DNA from: Pseudomonadota bacterium
GTDB taxonomy: Bacteria; Pseudomonadota; Alphaproteobacteria; Rhizobiales; Rhizobiaceae
Reading direction: 5' to 3'
NCBI GenBank assembly: GCA_023399465.1
Contig: JAEWPB010000177.1
Coordinates: forward strand, 11,720 to 75,719
DNA: 64,000 nt
The position numbers were made by a program, and so were the translations under genes. The notes below the pieces were generated by a model. That model was not told the DNA's origin and searched no databases. It was given only the letters and a program-made list of their open reading frames with translations. Shown here in pieces: positions 24,531-33,676 of the stretch (its first letter is position 1; every line of letters begins with the position of its first letter).

Positions 24531-25912
24531 TTCGTGACTTTCTTCAGGTGATAGGATTTCGGGCGGGTCAGGTTGTGGAAGCCGAGCACGGAAAGCGAGC
24601 CGCCGCGGCCGGTTTCCTTGCAGCCGGTCCACACCAGCGCCGGATCGAGATAGTCGGCACGGTTCATGAACACCGTACCGGTTTCGACGTCGCGGCCGAT
24701 GCGGGCAGCGCGCTCCGGATCCTGCGTCCACAGCGACGCGGTCAGGCCGTACTTGCTGTCGTTCATCAGGTCGATCGCCTCGGCGTCGCTCCTGACCTTC
24801 ATGATGCCGACGGCCGGGCCGAAGGTTTCCTCGCGCATGAACTCCATCGAGTGATCGACGTTGACGAGGACCTGCGGCATCAGGTAGGCGCCGCCGTCAT
24901 CCTGCGGAAACAGCTTCGGATCGACGAGAGCCTTTGCGCCCTTCGATACGGCATCCGCCACCTGCGCACGCACGGTCGCAGCAAAACGCTTGTTGGCCAT
25001 CGGCCCGAGCGTGGTTTCCGGATCGAGCGGGTTGCCGAGCTTGTAGTTCGAAACCCAGGCGACCGACTTTTCGACGAAGGCGTCGAACAGCGACTCGTGC
25101 ACGTAGATGCGCTCGATACCGCAGCAGCACTGGCCGGAGTTGAAGGTGGCGCCATCCATCAGCGTATCGACGGCGGCGTCAAGATCGGCATCCTCCATCA
25201 CGTAGCCCGGGTCCTTGCCGCCGAGCTCGAGGCCAACGCCGGCAAAGGTTCCGGCAGCGGCGCGCTCGATCGAACGACCGCCTTCGACCGAACCGGTAAA
25301 GTTGATGAAATTGAAGCTGCCGGCCGCGATCAGCGCCGACGTGGTCGCGTGGTCGAGGAAGACGTTCTGGAACACGTCCTCGGGAACCCCGGCCTCGACG
25401 AAGGCACGAACCATGCGCTCGCCGACGAGCAACGTCTGGCTGGCATGCTTGATGATAACCGTATTGCCGGCCATCAGCGCCGGGGCGATGGTGTTGATCG
25501 CGGTCATGTAGGGATAGTTCCACGGCGCGATCACGAAGACGACACCATGCGGCTCGCGCTCGATGCGGCGTTCGAAGCTGGCGCTGGTCTCGATCTCGAT
25601 CGGCGCAAGAGCGTCTGCGGCAATCGAGGCGACGTAGTTCGAACGCTCGTTAAAGCCCCGGAATTCACCGCCGTAGCGTACCGGCCGGCCCATCTGCCAG
25701 GCGATCTCCGGCACCACCTCGTCGGCCATTTCGTTGAGGCGCGCGACGCCTTTCAGCACGAGCTGGACGCGCTCCTCGAGCGGCCGGCGCGCCCAGGCCT
25801 TCTGTGCCTTGCGGGCGCGCGCGACGACTTCGTTCGCCGCTTCCAGCGACATCGCCGGGCGTTCGGCATAGACCGAGCCGTCAACAGGGGATATGCATTG
25901 GATCATAGTCAC
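24527..25912 (-). CDS. Aldehyde dehydrogenase (NAD(P)-dependent)
   Basis: A 461-residue cytoplasmic aldehyde dehydrogenase that should carry an aldehyde to the acid. The general-base Glu is in LELGGKD (Glu229) and the catalytic Cys in NSGQCCCG (Cys263 by position), with the cofactor segment FTGSVEGG at 205-212. The protein is a little short at the N terminus compared with 480-500-residue family members, as in the succinate-semialdehyde/gamma-glutamyl-aldehyde branch. It sits between the glutamine-synthetase-like gene (24 bases upstream) and the iron alcohol dehydrogenase (four-base overlap). This order fits alcohol to aldehyde to acid oxidation of a gamma-glutamylated compound. Confidence 0.9.
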   Translation of the reverse strand: MTMIQCISPVDGSVYAERPAMSLEAANEVVARARKAQKAWARRPLEERVQLVLKGVARLNEMADEVVPEIAWQMGRPVRYGGEFRGFNERSNYVASIAADALAPIEIETSASFERRIEREPHGVVFVIAPWNYPYMTAINTIAPALMAGNTVIIKHASQTLLVGERMVRAFVEAGVPEDVFQNVFLDHATTSALIAAGSFNFINFTGSVEGGRSIERAAAGTFAGVGLELGGKDPGYVMEDADLDAAVDTLMDGATFNSGQCCCGIERIYVHESLFDAFVEKSVAWVSNYKLGNPLDPETTLGPMANKRFAATVRAQVADAVSKGAKALVDPKLFPQDDGGAYLMPQVLVNVDHSMEFMREETFGPAVGIMKVRSDAEAIDLMNDSKYGLTASLWTQDPERAARIGRDVETGTVFMNRADYLDPALVWTGCKETGRGGSLSVLGFHNLTRPKSYHLKKVTK

Positions 25913-25936
25913 GATCTTATTCCTGTAATTATTGTT

Positions 25937-27307
25937 TCAAGCTCTTTCGAAACCGCGCGCCACTTCCCAGTCGGTGATGCGACGGTCGTATTCCTCCTGC
26001 TCCCAGGTCGCCGCCCGGACATAGTGATCGACGACGTCGTCACCCATGGCGGCCCGGAGCATCTGCGAACCATCGAGCGCCGCTGCCGCATCGCGCAGCG
26101 TGCGCGGGATCTCGCGCACTTCGCCGGCACCGTAGGCATCTCCCACGAACGGGGCTTCAAGTTCAAGTTTCTTCTCGATGCCGTCAATACCAGCGGCAAT
26201 CAGCGCCGCCATGGCGAGATACGGATTGAGATCCGAGCCGCCGACGCGGCACTCGATGCGGATGCCCTTGGTGCCGTCGCCGCACAGGCGATAGCCGGCG
26301 GTGCGATTGTCCTTGCTCCAGATCGCCTTGGTCGGAGCAAAGGTGCCGGCCATGAAACGCTTGTAGGAGTTGATGTAGGGCGCCAGGAAATAGGTGATCT
26401 CGCTGGCGTGGGTCAAAAGCCCGGCGACATAATGCTTCATCGTCGCCGACATGCCGTACTTGCCGGCTTCATCGAAAAACAGCGGCTTCTTGCCGTCGAG
26501 GCTCCACAGCGACTGGTGGATATGCGACGAGCTGCCGGCGGCATTGTAGTTCCACTTGGCGAGGAAGGTGATGGCCTTGCCACGCGACCAGGCAATCTCC
26601 TTGCAGCCGTTCTTGATGATGACGTGGCGGTCGGCCATGGTCAGCGCATCGGCGTAGCGGACGTTGATCTCCCCCTGGCCGGCAGACGCTTCGCCCTTGG
26701 AATTCTCGACCGGAATGCCGGCACCCTGCAGGCCGTTGCGGATAGCCCGCATCACGTCCTCTTCCTTGGTGGTCTGGAAGATGTGGTAGTCCTCGTTGTA
26801 GCCGCTGGCGAGCTGCAGGTCGCGGTAGCCGGAGGCGCGCGCGTCGTCATAGCTCTGGTCGAACAGGAAGAATTCGAGCTCGGTCGCCATGAAGGGCTTC
26901 ATGCCCATGGCCTCCAGCCGGCGGACCTGCCTCTTCAGGATGGCGCGCGGCGAATGCGGCACGTCTTCGTGGGTGTGGTGGTCGAGCACGTCACAGAGAA
27001 CCAGCGCCGTACCCTCGAGCCAGGGAATGCGACGCAGGGTCGAAAGATCCGGCTTCATCGTATAGTCGCCGTAGCCCTTTTCCCAGCTCGTCGCCTTGTA
27101 GCCGGCAACCGTCTCCATCTCGAGGTCGGTGGCCAGCAGGTAGTTGCAGCTGTGCGTCTCTTCCCATCCGCTTTCGACGAAGAACTGCGCATGGAAACGC
27201 TTGCCCATCAGGCGGCCCTGCATGTCCACCAGGCACGCTAGAACGGTGTCGATACGGCCCGCGGCCACATCCTGCTTGAGATCGTCGAAAGTGTACGTCG
27301 TGCTCAT
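25937..27307 (-). CDS. Glutamine-synthetase-like gamma-glutamyl amine ligase
   Basis: A 456-residue member of the glutamine synthetase family, of the length of PuuA/IpuC-type ligases that join glutamate to the amino group of an amine with ATP. The N terminus is unlike nitrogen-assimilating GlnA, but the ATP and metal segments are intact: HIHQSLW with HxH, and RIECRVGGSDLNPYLAMAALIAAG near the end. It begins with ATG at 27307 after GGACCAG-type sequence. It is followed by aldehyde dehydrogenase and iron alcohol dehydrogenase genes, so a gamma-glutamyl amino alcohol or amine is the likely intermediate. True glutamine synthetase activity is less likely given this context. Confidence 0.85.
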   Translation of the reverse strand: MSTTYTFDDLKQDVAAGRIDTVLACLVDMQGRLMGKRFHAQFFVESGWEETHSCNYLLATDLEMETVAGYKATSWEKGYGDYTMKPDLSTLRRIPWLEGTALVLCDVLDHHTHEDVPHSPRAILKRQVRRLEAMGMKPFMATELEFFLFDQSYDDARASGYRDLQLASGYNEDYHIFQTTKEEDVMRAIRNGLQGAGIPVENSKGEASAGQGEINVRYADALTMADRHVIIKNGCKEIAWSRGKAITFLAKWNYNAAGSSSHIHQSLWSLDGKKPLFFDEAGKYGMSATMKHYVAGLLTHASEITYFLAPYINSYKRFMAGTFAPTKAIWSKDNRTAGYRLCGDGTKGIRIECRVGGSDLNPYLAMAALIAAGIDGIEKKLELEAPFVGDAYGAGEVREIPRTLRDAAAALDGSQMLRAAMGDDVVDHYVRAATWEQEEYDRRITDWEVARGFERA

Positions 27308-27476
27308 GGTCTGGTCCTGTAGCGGCGGGATCGCCCGCCTTGAAAAGAGAAACAAGCAATGCATGAGGGCGAAGGCCACAGCCGCGGCACTCGCCGGAAT
27401 TCAGATCAAGTTTCGCCGACCGGCCTGTCGGCGGCGGCACTTTCGGCCTTCCGGCGCATGCCCCCTATTTCCGTTC

Positions 27477-27500
27477 GCTACCCGCGAAATTGCGGGTAGC
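27477..27500. other. Stem-loop between the amidohydrolase and glutamine-synthetase-like genes
   Basis: Perfect 9-base stem GCTACCCGC and GCGGGTAGC with loop GAAATT. It lies 84 bases beyond the amidohydrolase stop and 170 bases before the glutamine-synthetase-like start. There is no clear T run on either strand, so it could be a weak terminator, an mRNA end stabiliser or a regulatory structure. Confidence 0.5.
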
Positions 27501-27583
27501 CCCTTTACCAACGGCCGCGGGGCGCGATGCCCTTTGCATCGGCCACGGCCAGCCGCAGCTTTCGCTGCTCCCCAGGGTCGTTG

Positions 27584-28351
27584 TTATGATAGACCTTCCT
27601 GCAGAAGGCCTGCGAGAAAATCAGCCATGACCCTTTGACTGGTTTCCTCGGCGATGAGGTCGTTGCGCACTTCGATCATGACATTCATCAGCCCGTTGGC
27701 GAGGCCGTGAAGCCGCAACGTATGGGTGACGCCGTCGGCCGGACCGTAGGGCTCGTTGCGGCCGATCACATAGGTGCCGGCCGCTGTTTCCGCCGCCAGC
27801 ATCCGGTCGGCAAGGCGCGCATCGCTGTCGTGCAGGATGCCGATTTCCACAGCGCGCGGCCGGCCGTTGTAGACCGGTGTGAAGCTGTGCATCGTCACCA
27901 GAACCGTCGGCTGTCCCTCAGCCGTGCGCGCGGCGATAATGTCGGCAATGCGAGCGTGGAACGGCCGGTAAAGCGCTTCGGTGCGGGCTTCGCGCGCCGC
28001 CGCTGACAAGCCGGCATTGCCGGGAATGGTATAGATCTCGCTCACCTCGGGCATCGCGCCCGGTGCGTCCGGCGGACGGTTGCAATCGTAGATGAGCCGG
28101 GAGAAGCGCTGGTGCACCAGCGTGGCATCGAGCATCCGCGACAGGTGCAGCGACACGGCGAGCGCCCCCGGATCCCAGGCGATATGGCTTGTCAGCGCTT
28201 CGGCGGGCAGGCCGAGATCGCCGAAGTGACGGGGAATGGTGGCCGAGGCGTGCTCGCAGACGATCAGAACGGCGCCCTTCCCGTCGGGGTTGACCACCGC
28301 GACCGGATCGCCTTCCTCTTTCGCCAAGATGCTCCCCGGTTGAAAATCCAT
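27584..28351 (-). CDS. N-formylglutamate amidohydrolase family protein
   Basis: A 255-residue member of the FGase (HutG-like) family. Segments VLIVCEHASATIP, HIAWDPGAL and TMHSFTPVY are the zinc-binding and catalytic family motifs, and IEVRNDLI is present near the end. The classical reaction is N-formylglutamate to glutamate and formate. Without hut genes nearby, and beside a gamma-glutamyl ligase, an amidohydrolase that releases glutamate from a gamma-glutamyl product is an attractive alternative; that is inference. The ATG at 28351 follows GGGAGGGG by eight bases and was preferred over the upstream 28390. It is divergent from the RpiR regulator gene. Confidence 0.82.
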   Translation of the reverse strand: MDFQPGSILAKEEGDPVAVVNPDGKGAVLIVCEHASATIPRHFGDLGLPAEALTSHIAWDPGALAVSLHLSRMLDATLVHQRFSRLIYDCNRPPDAPGAMPEVSEIYTIPGNAGLSAAAREARTEALYRPFHARIADIIAARTAEGQPTVLVTMHSFTPVYNGRPRAVEIGILHDSDARLADRMLAAETAAGTYVIGRNEPYGPADGVTHTLRLHGLANGLMNVMIEVRNDLIAEETSQRVMADFLAGLLQEGLS

Positions 28352-28536
28352 CGGATTTCGCCCCTCCCAAAAGGTTAACCGATCACTCAAACAAGAAGAG
28401 AATTCTTCACACGGAAGCGGCTGTCAACGGAAAACTGTAATTATCTTTTCAAAATAGAGATTGACTCCCGCCGCTCCGCAGTTGTTTAATTTTCACCTAA
28501 GGTCGACATCAGATTGACCGGGGGAGCAGATCGAGC

Positions 28537-29409
28537 GTGCCAGATGCCTCGCAGACAGTGTCGGATGTAATCCATGCCCATTTCGGCGCGCTGACGCGTG
28601 CCGAAAAGCAACTGGCCGAGAGCCTGCTGGAGAACTATCCGGTATCCGGGCTGGGCAGCATCACCACCATTGCCGAGAATGCCCGCGTCTCCACCCCGAC
28701 GGTGGTGCGCATGGTGCAGAAGCTCGGCTACAAGGGCTATCCCGAATTCCAGGCGCACCTGCACCAGGAACTGGAAGCGACGATCTCCAATCCGATCGCC
28801 AAGCACGACCGCTGGATGAGCAAGGCCCCGCAAGGCCACGTGCTCAACCGGATCGCGGATTCGATCATGAGCAACATGCGCGAGACCCTGGGCGATCTCG
28901 ACACCGCGACCTTCGACGGCGCCGCCGAACTGCTGTCTGACCGCAAGCGCAGCGTCTATCTCGTCGGCGGCCGCATCACCGGATCGATCGCCGAGTACCT
29001 GTTCACCCACATGCAGGTCATCCGCGCCAAGACGACGCTGATGTCCTCGCATTCCAGCTCCTGGCCGCAATACGTGCTGAACATGAACGCCGGCGACGTG
29101 CTGGTGATCTTCGACATCCGCCGCTACGAACAGGAGATGGTCACGCTTGCCGAAGTGGCGAAGGCCAACGGCGTCATCATCATCCTTTTCACCGATCAGT
29201 GGGGCTCGCCGGCCGCCAAGCATGCCCGGCACGTCTTCCGCGTGCGCATCGAAGTTCCCTCCGCATGGGATTCCTCGGTCGTGACGCTGTTCGTCGTCGA
29301 AGCGCTGATCGAGGCCGTCCAGACCCGCAGTTGGGACGAGACCCGCGAACGCATGAGAACACTCGAAGGTCTGTTCGAGCAGACCCGCCTGTTCCGAAAG
29401 CATGGTTAG
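28537..29409 (+). CDS. MurR/RpiR-family transcriptional regulator
   Basis: The 290-residue product has an N-terminal HTH_6 domain (about 1-80, with NARVSTPTVVRMVQKLGYKGYPEF as the helix-turn-helix region) and a C-terminal SIS domain (about 125-260, VYLVGGRITGSIAEYLF), which normally binds a phosphosugar or other small ligand. The GTG at 28537 follows GGGGAG by nine bases. It is divergent from the amidohydrolase gene and immediately upstream of a PotD-type ABC importer, so it probably controls both units in response to the imported compound. The 185-base intergenic region before it contains an AGAATTCT palindrome and AT-rich promoter-like sequence. Confidence 0.88.
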   Translation: MPDASQTVSDVIHAHFGALTRAEKQLAESLLENYPVSGLGSITTIAENARVSTPTVVRMVQKLGYKGYPEFQAHLHQELEATISNPIAKHDRWMSKAPQGHVLNRIADSIMSNMRETLGDLDTATFDGAAELLSDRKRSVYLVGGRITGSIAEYLFTHMQVIRAKTTLMSSHSSSWPQYVLNMNAGDVLVIFDIRRYEQEMVTLAEVAKANGVIIILFTDQWGSPAAKHARHVFRVRIEVPSAWDSSVVTLFVVEALIEAVQTRSWDETRERMRTLEGLFEQTRLFRKHG

Positions 29410-29571
29410 GAGGAGACCAAGCAAACCGCCATCGAGATTCCGGCTCCGGCCGGAGATGATACCGGGGATAACCAGAAGGCCACATAGCGCGGTCCTTCCG
29501 GCGTCACATAACCTTCACGTAACGTAAGTAACAGCGCCCCTGGACGCTGAAAACCGAAGAGGAGAATAGCA

Positions 29572-30678
29572 GTGCTCTCTAAAATTCAACGTGTAATGTC
29601 GCTGTCGACCGCTATCATCATGGCTTCGACCGCAATTGCCTCGGCAGAGCCGAGCGAAGAGTTGATTGCGGCCGCCAAGAAGGAAGGCATGCTCACCACC
29701 ATCGCCCTGCCCCACAGCTGGTGCGGCTATGGTGACGTCATTGCCGGTTTCAAGGCCAAGTATCCGGAAATCCAGGTCAACGAACTGAACCCCGACGCCG
29801 GCTCGGCCGACGAAGTGGAAGCGATCAAGGCCAACAAGGACAACAAGGGCCCGCAGGCTCCTGACGTCGTCGACGTCGGCCTCGCATTCGGTCCGCAGAT
29901 GAAGGCCGAAGGCCTGCTGCAGCCGTACAAGGTCTCCACCTGGGACGAAATCCCGGACAGCATCAAGGACGCTGACGGCCACTGGTACGGCGACTACTAC
30001 GGCGTTCTCTCGTTCGTGGTGAACAAGGACCTCGTCGAGAACACCCCGACCGACTGGGCCGACCTGCTGAAGCCGGAATATGCCGGCCAGGTCGCTCTCG
30101 CCGGCGATCCGCGCGCCTCGAACCAGGCTATCCTCGCAGTGCTCGCGGCTGGCCTGCACAAGGGTGCAAAGCCCGGCGAAGAAGCAGGCAAGGCCGGACT
30201 GGACTACTTTGCCGAACTGAACAAGGCCGGCAACTTCGTTCCTGTTATCGCCAAGGCAGGCACCATCGCTCAGGGCGCAACCCCGATCGCAATCGCATGG
30301 GACTACAACGTCCTGGCATGGCGCGACGAACTCAAGGACAACCCGCCGGTTGAAGTCGTCGTTCCGAAGACCGGTGTTCTCGCCGGCGTCTACGTTCAGG
30401 GCATCTCGGCCTTCGCGCCGCACCCGAACGCTGCGAAGCTGTGGATGGAATACCTCTACTCCGACGAAGGCCAGAACCTGTGGCTGAAGGGTTACTGCCA
30501 CCCGGCCCGCTTCAACGCCATGGCCAAGGCCGGCAAGATCCCGCAGTTCCTGCTGGACGCCCTGCCGCCGGCTGAAAGCTACGAGGCCGCCATATTCCCG
30601 ACCGTCGAGGAGCAGAACGCCAACAAGGCTGCGGTCACCGCCGGCTGGGATAGCGTCGTCGGCGCCAACGTCCAGTAA
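29572..30678 (+). CDS. ABC transporter substrate-binding protein (PotD/AfuA family)
   Basis: A 368-residue periplasmic binding protein with a Sec signal peptide ending near IASAEPS. It belongs to the SBP_bac_6/8 cluster used for spermidine/putrescine, ferric iron and 2-aminoethylphosphonate-type ligands; the mature part begins ELIAAAKKEGMLTTIALPHSWCGYGDVI. The GTG at 29572 follows AGAGGAG by about seven bases. The start is the first gene of a four-gene importer operon. No ferric-site Tyr pair is obvious, so an organic cation or amino compound matched to the nearby gamma-glutamyl pathway is more likely than iron. A stem-loop at 30699-30725 follows. Confidence 0.87.
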   Translation: MLSKIQRVMSLSTAIIMASTAIASAEPSEELIAAAKKEGMLTTIALPHSWCGYGDVIAGFKAKYPEIQVNELNPDAGSADEVEAIKANKDNKGPQAPDVVDVGLAFGPQMKAEGLLQPYKVSTWDEIPDSIKDADGHWYGDYYGVLSFVVNKDLVENTPTDWADLLKPEYAGQVALAGDPRASNQAILAVLAAGLHKGAKPGEEAGKAGLDYFAELNKAGNFVPVIAKAGTIAQGATPIAIAWDYNVLAWRDELKDNPPVEVVVPKTGVLAGVYVQGISAFAPHPNAAKLWMEYLYSDEGQNLWLKGYCHPARFNAMAKAGKIPQFLLDALPPAESYEAAIFPTVEEQNANKAAVTAGWDSVVGANVQ

Positions 30679-30698
30679 AGACGTCTGAAAATGTCGCA

Positions 30699-30725
30699 TC
30701 CCGGCCCGATCTGTTCGGGCCGGGA
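30699..30725 (+). other. Intercistronic stem-loop after the binding-protein gene
   Basis: Perfect 11-base stem TCCCGGCCCGA and TCGGGCCGGGA with loop TCTGT, 20 bases after the stop and 68 bases before the first permease. There is no T run. Such structures protect the upstream mRNA and let the binding protein be made in excess over the membrane parts. Confidence 0.75.
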
Positions 30726-30792
30726 CTTGCCATTCCGGGCACTTCCGCCCTACTTTCGCCCAAATTGAAACAGCCCGCGAGAACTCCCGACC

Positions 30793-31668
30793 ATGAACCA
30801 AGCTCCTCCGGCGCGCCGGCTGAACCTGCCGCTCACATGGTTGGGCCTGCTGCCTTTCACGCTCTTCATTCTGCTGTTTCTGCTGCTGCCGACGATGCAC
30901 ATCGTCATCGGCGCCTTCCAGACCCGCGAAGGCGCGTTCACCCTTCAGAACATCATCGACCTGAATTCCGGGACTATCCCGTCGAGTTACTGGATCTCGG
31001 TGAAGATCTCGCTGGCATCGGCCTCGCTCGGCGCGCTGATCGGCTTCGGCATGGCCGCGGCCGTGGTGTTCGGCGCGGTGCCGCGCTGGATCAAGTCGCC
31101 GCTCCTGACCTTTTCCGGCGTGGCCTCGAACTTCGCCGGCGTGCCGCTGGCCTTCGCCTTCCTGGCGACGTTCGGCCCGGTCGGCCTCGTCACCGTCTTT
31201 CTCCGCCAGAATTTCGGTATCGTCCTGCAGCGCGACCTCGGCTTCAATATCCTCAGCTTCTGGGGCCTGACGCTCACCTACCTGTTCTTCCAAATCCCGC
31301 TGATGATCCTGATCATCACCCCGGCGCTCGAAGGCCTCAAGCGTGAATGGCGCGAAGCGGCCGAGGTGCTCGGAGCGACCTCGCTGCAATACTGGCGCAT
31401 GGTCGCCCTGCCGATCCTGTTTCCCTCGCTGCTCGGCACCTTCGCCCTGCTGTTCGCGAATGCCTTCGGCGCCGTCGCCACCGCGATCGCACTGACCGGC
31501 TCGAGCCTCAACATCGTGCCGATCCAGCTCTACGCCCAGATCCGCGGCGACGTGCTTGGAAACCCGCATCTCGGCTATGCCATGGCCTTCGGCATGATCG
31601 TGGTGACCGCCGTCGCCAACGTCCTCTATATCTGGCTGCGGATCCGCGCCGAAAGGTGGCTTAAATGA
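30793..31668 (+). CDS. ABC transporter permease (first of pair)
   Basis: A 291-residue inner-membrane protein with about six hydrophobic spans. The ATPase-contact loop has the EAA motif EWREAAEVLGATSLQYWRMVALPIL. It follows the binding-protein gene in the same operon and its stop overlaps the ATG of the second permease by four bases. It belongs to the PotB/PotH-type branch of polyamine and related importers. The substrate is set by the binding protein and is unknown. Confidence 0.9.
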   Translation: MNQAPPARRLNLPLTWLGLLPFTLFILLFLLLPTMHIVIGAFQTREGAFTLQNIIDLNSGTIPSSYWISVKISLASASLGALIGFGMAAAVVFGAVPRWIKSPLLTFSGVASNFAGVPLAFAFLATFGPVGLVTVFLRQNFGIVLQRDLGFNILSFWGLTLTYLFFQIPLMILIITPALEGLKREWREAAEVLGATSLQYWRMVALPILFPSLLGTFALLFANAFGAVATAIALTGSSLNIVPIQLYAQIRGDVLGNPHLGYAMAFGMIVVTAVANVLYIWLRIRAERWLK

Positions 31669-32456
31669 GCATTGGAGCCCGCATTCTCGGCTGGACCGTA
31701 CTGATCATCGGTCTGCTTCACTTCTTCGTGCCGCTCGGAGGCCTGTTCGAATTCTCGATGAAGGCACGTCGCGGCGTCTACAGTCTCGACGCCTATGCCA
31801 GGGTGCTGGCCGATCCGCAGTTCCAGGAGACCTTCACCTTTTCCGTGGTGATGGCGCTGGTGACCATCGTGATCGGCGTGCTTCTCGTGGTGCCGACCGC
31901 CTACTGGGTCCGGCTGAAGATGCCCTGGGCCCGCCCCTACATCGAGTTCCTGACGCTGCTGCCGCTGGTCATCCCGGCGATCGTCATCGTCTTCGGCTAT
32001 ATCCGGCTTTACAACACGTCGAGCTGGCTGCCGATGACGGGCACCGTCATGGGCACCAACATGCTGCTCGCCTTCGGATACACGATCCTTGCCCTGCCCT
32101 ACATGTATCGCGCCGTCGATACCGGCTTGCGCACGATCGATGTCGCCACCCTGACCGAAGCCGCCCAGAGCCTCGGCGCGGGCTGGACGACCATCCTTGG
32201 CCGCGTCATCCTGCCGAACGTCATTCCGGCCGTCCTGTCGGGCGCCTTCCTGACCTTCGCCATCGTCATCGGCGAGTTCACGCTGGCGGCCCTTCTCGAC
32301 CGCCCGGCCTTCGGTCCGTATCTCCAGCGCATCGGCGCCAACAAGCCGTACGAGCCCTTTGCGCTGTCCGTCATTGCCTTCGGCATCACCTGGGGCTGCC
32401 TGGCGCTGATCCAGCTCGTCTCCCGTTTCCAGAAATCCACCCAGCGCCCGGCCTGA
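31665..32456 (+). CDS. ABC transporter permease (second of pair)
   Basis: A 263-residue membrane protein with about six spans, of the PotC/PotI type. The EAA loop reads TLTEAAQSLGAGWTTILGRVILPNV. Its ATG overlaps the stop of the first permease (ATGA), and the ATPase gene starts ten bases after its own stop. All three parts of the membrane complex are thus tightly coupled. Confidence 0.9.
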   Translation: MSIGARILGWTVLIIGLLHFFVPLGGLFEFSMKARRGVYSLDAYARVLADPQFQETFTFSVVMALVTIVIGVLLVVPTAYWVRLKMPWARPYIEFLTLLPLVIPAIVIVFGYIRLYNTSSWLPMTGTVMGTNMLLAFGYTILALPYMYRAVDTGLRTIDVATLTEAAQSLGAGWTTILGRVILPNVIPAVLSGAFLTFAIVIGEFTLAALLDRPAFGPYLQRIGANKPYEPFALSVIAFGITWGCLALIQLVSRFQKSTQRPA

Positions 32457-32466
32457 GGACGTATCC

Positions 32467-33531
32467 ATGACCTTTCTGACCCTGACCAATATCCAGAAAT
32501 CCTTCGGCCCGGTCACCGTCGTCCACGATTTCAACATGTCGATCGACAAGGGCGAGTTCGTCTCCTTCCTCGGCCCGTCGGGCTGTGGCAAGACGACGGT
32601 CCTGCGCATGATCGCCGGCTTCGAGAGGCCATCGGGCGGCTCGATCGCGATCAACGGCAAGGACCAGACGAGCCTCAAGCCGAACCAGCGCAATATCGGC
32701 ATGGTGTTCCAGGCCTATGCGCTGTTTCCCAACATGAACGTGTTCGACAATGTCGCCTTCGGCCTGAAAATCGGGGGTATGCCCAAGGCCGAGATCGCGG
32801 CGCGCGTGAAGGAAATGCTCTCGCTGATCCATCTCGAGCACCTCGGCGAGCGCTATCCGTATCAGCTTTCCGGCGGCCAGCAGCAGCGCGTCGCACTTGC
32901 GCGTGCGCTTGCCCCCAAGCCTCAGGTGCTGCTGCTCGACGAACCGCTGTCTGCGCTCGATGCCAAGATCCGCGTGTCGCTGCGCGAGGAAATCCGGCTG
33001 ATCCAGCAGAAGCTCGGCATCACCACGGTCTTCGTTACCCACGACCAGGAAGAAGCCCTGTCGATTTCCGACCGCATCGTGGTGATGAACTCCGGCCGCG
33101 CCGACCAGATCGGCAACCCGTTCGAGATCTACAACAAGCCGGCAACCCGCTTCGTCGCCTCATTCGTCGGTACGCTCAACATCATCGAGGGCGAAGTCGT
33201 CGATCCGGAGAGCAACCGTATTTCGATCGGCAACCAGACCCTTTCGCTGAGCGAACCGCTCGGCGGCATGCGAGGCGGCGAGAAGATTTCGCTGGCGCTG
33301 CGCCCGGAGGCCGGCTCGATCGTCGAAGGCGCCAAGGGCGATGCGGCACTGGCCGGCAAGGTCATCGCCACCAACTTCCTGGGATCGGTCATCCGCACCC
33401 GCATGCTGGTTGGCGACAACAACGTCGTTTCCTTCGACATGTTCAACAGCCCGGGCATCGCCCCGCCTTCCGTCGGCGAGATGGTGACCCTGCGTTTTGC
33501 ATCGAGCGACCTGCTGGTCATCCGCGACTGA
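32467..33531 (+). CDS. ABC transporter ATP-binding protein (PotA-like)
   Basis: A 354-residue ATPase that energises the two permeases. It has the Walker A motif GPSGCGKTT at about 39-47, Q-loop, signature LSGGQQQRVALARAL, Walker B LLLDEPLSALD and the switch His in THDQEEAL. After about residue 240 there is a TOBE-type regulatory domain (SLALRPEAGSIVEG), usual in spermidine, sugar and iron importers. It ends the operon; a terminator follows at 33556-33587. Confidence 0.93.
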   Translation: MTFLTLTNIQKSFGPVTVVHDFNMSIDKGEFVSFLGPSGCGKTTVLRMIAGFERPSGGSIAINGKDQTSLKPNQRNIGMVFQAYALFPNMNVFDNVAFGLKIGGMPKAEIAARVKEMLSLIHLEHLGERYPYQLSGGQQQRVALARALAPKPQVLLLDEPLSALDAKIRVSLREEIRLIQQKLGITTVFVTHDQEEALSISDRIVVMNSGRADQIGNPFEIYNKPATRFVASFVGTLNIIEGEVVDPESNRISIGNQTLSLSEPLGGMRGGEKISLALRPEAGSIVEGAKGDAALAGKVIATNFLGSVIRTRMLVGDNNVVSFDMFNSPGIAPPSVGEMVTLRFASSDLLVIRD

Positions 33532-33555
33532 CGATCGCGGCACTGCCCCACGTTT

Positions 33556-33587
33556 TGAAACCGGCGGCTTCCCGCCGGTTTTTTTGT
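33556..33587 (+). terminator. Terminator of the PotD-type ABC operon
   Basis: Stem AAACCGGCGG and CCGCCGGTTT with loop CTTC, followed by a run of seven T. It lies about 25 bases after the ATPase stop. Confidence 0.92.
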
Positions 33588-33676
33588 CTCGCACAACGCC
33601 GTTGCGGGCTATCGCGGAAACGCTCAGTCAATTGATTGACGCATTGATTTTCAAAACCTTGCCGGTATAACTGCGG

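Noticed and set aside
24515..27241. Very long plus-strand frame (908 codons)
   Set aside because: It is antisense to the aldehyde dehydrogenase and glutamine-synthetase-like genes, has no family motif, and is a by-product of high GC content.
29515..31569. 684-codon minus-strand frame
   Set aside because: It is the antisense shadow of the binding-protein and permease genes.
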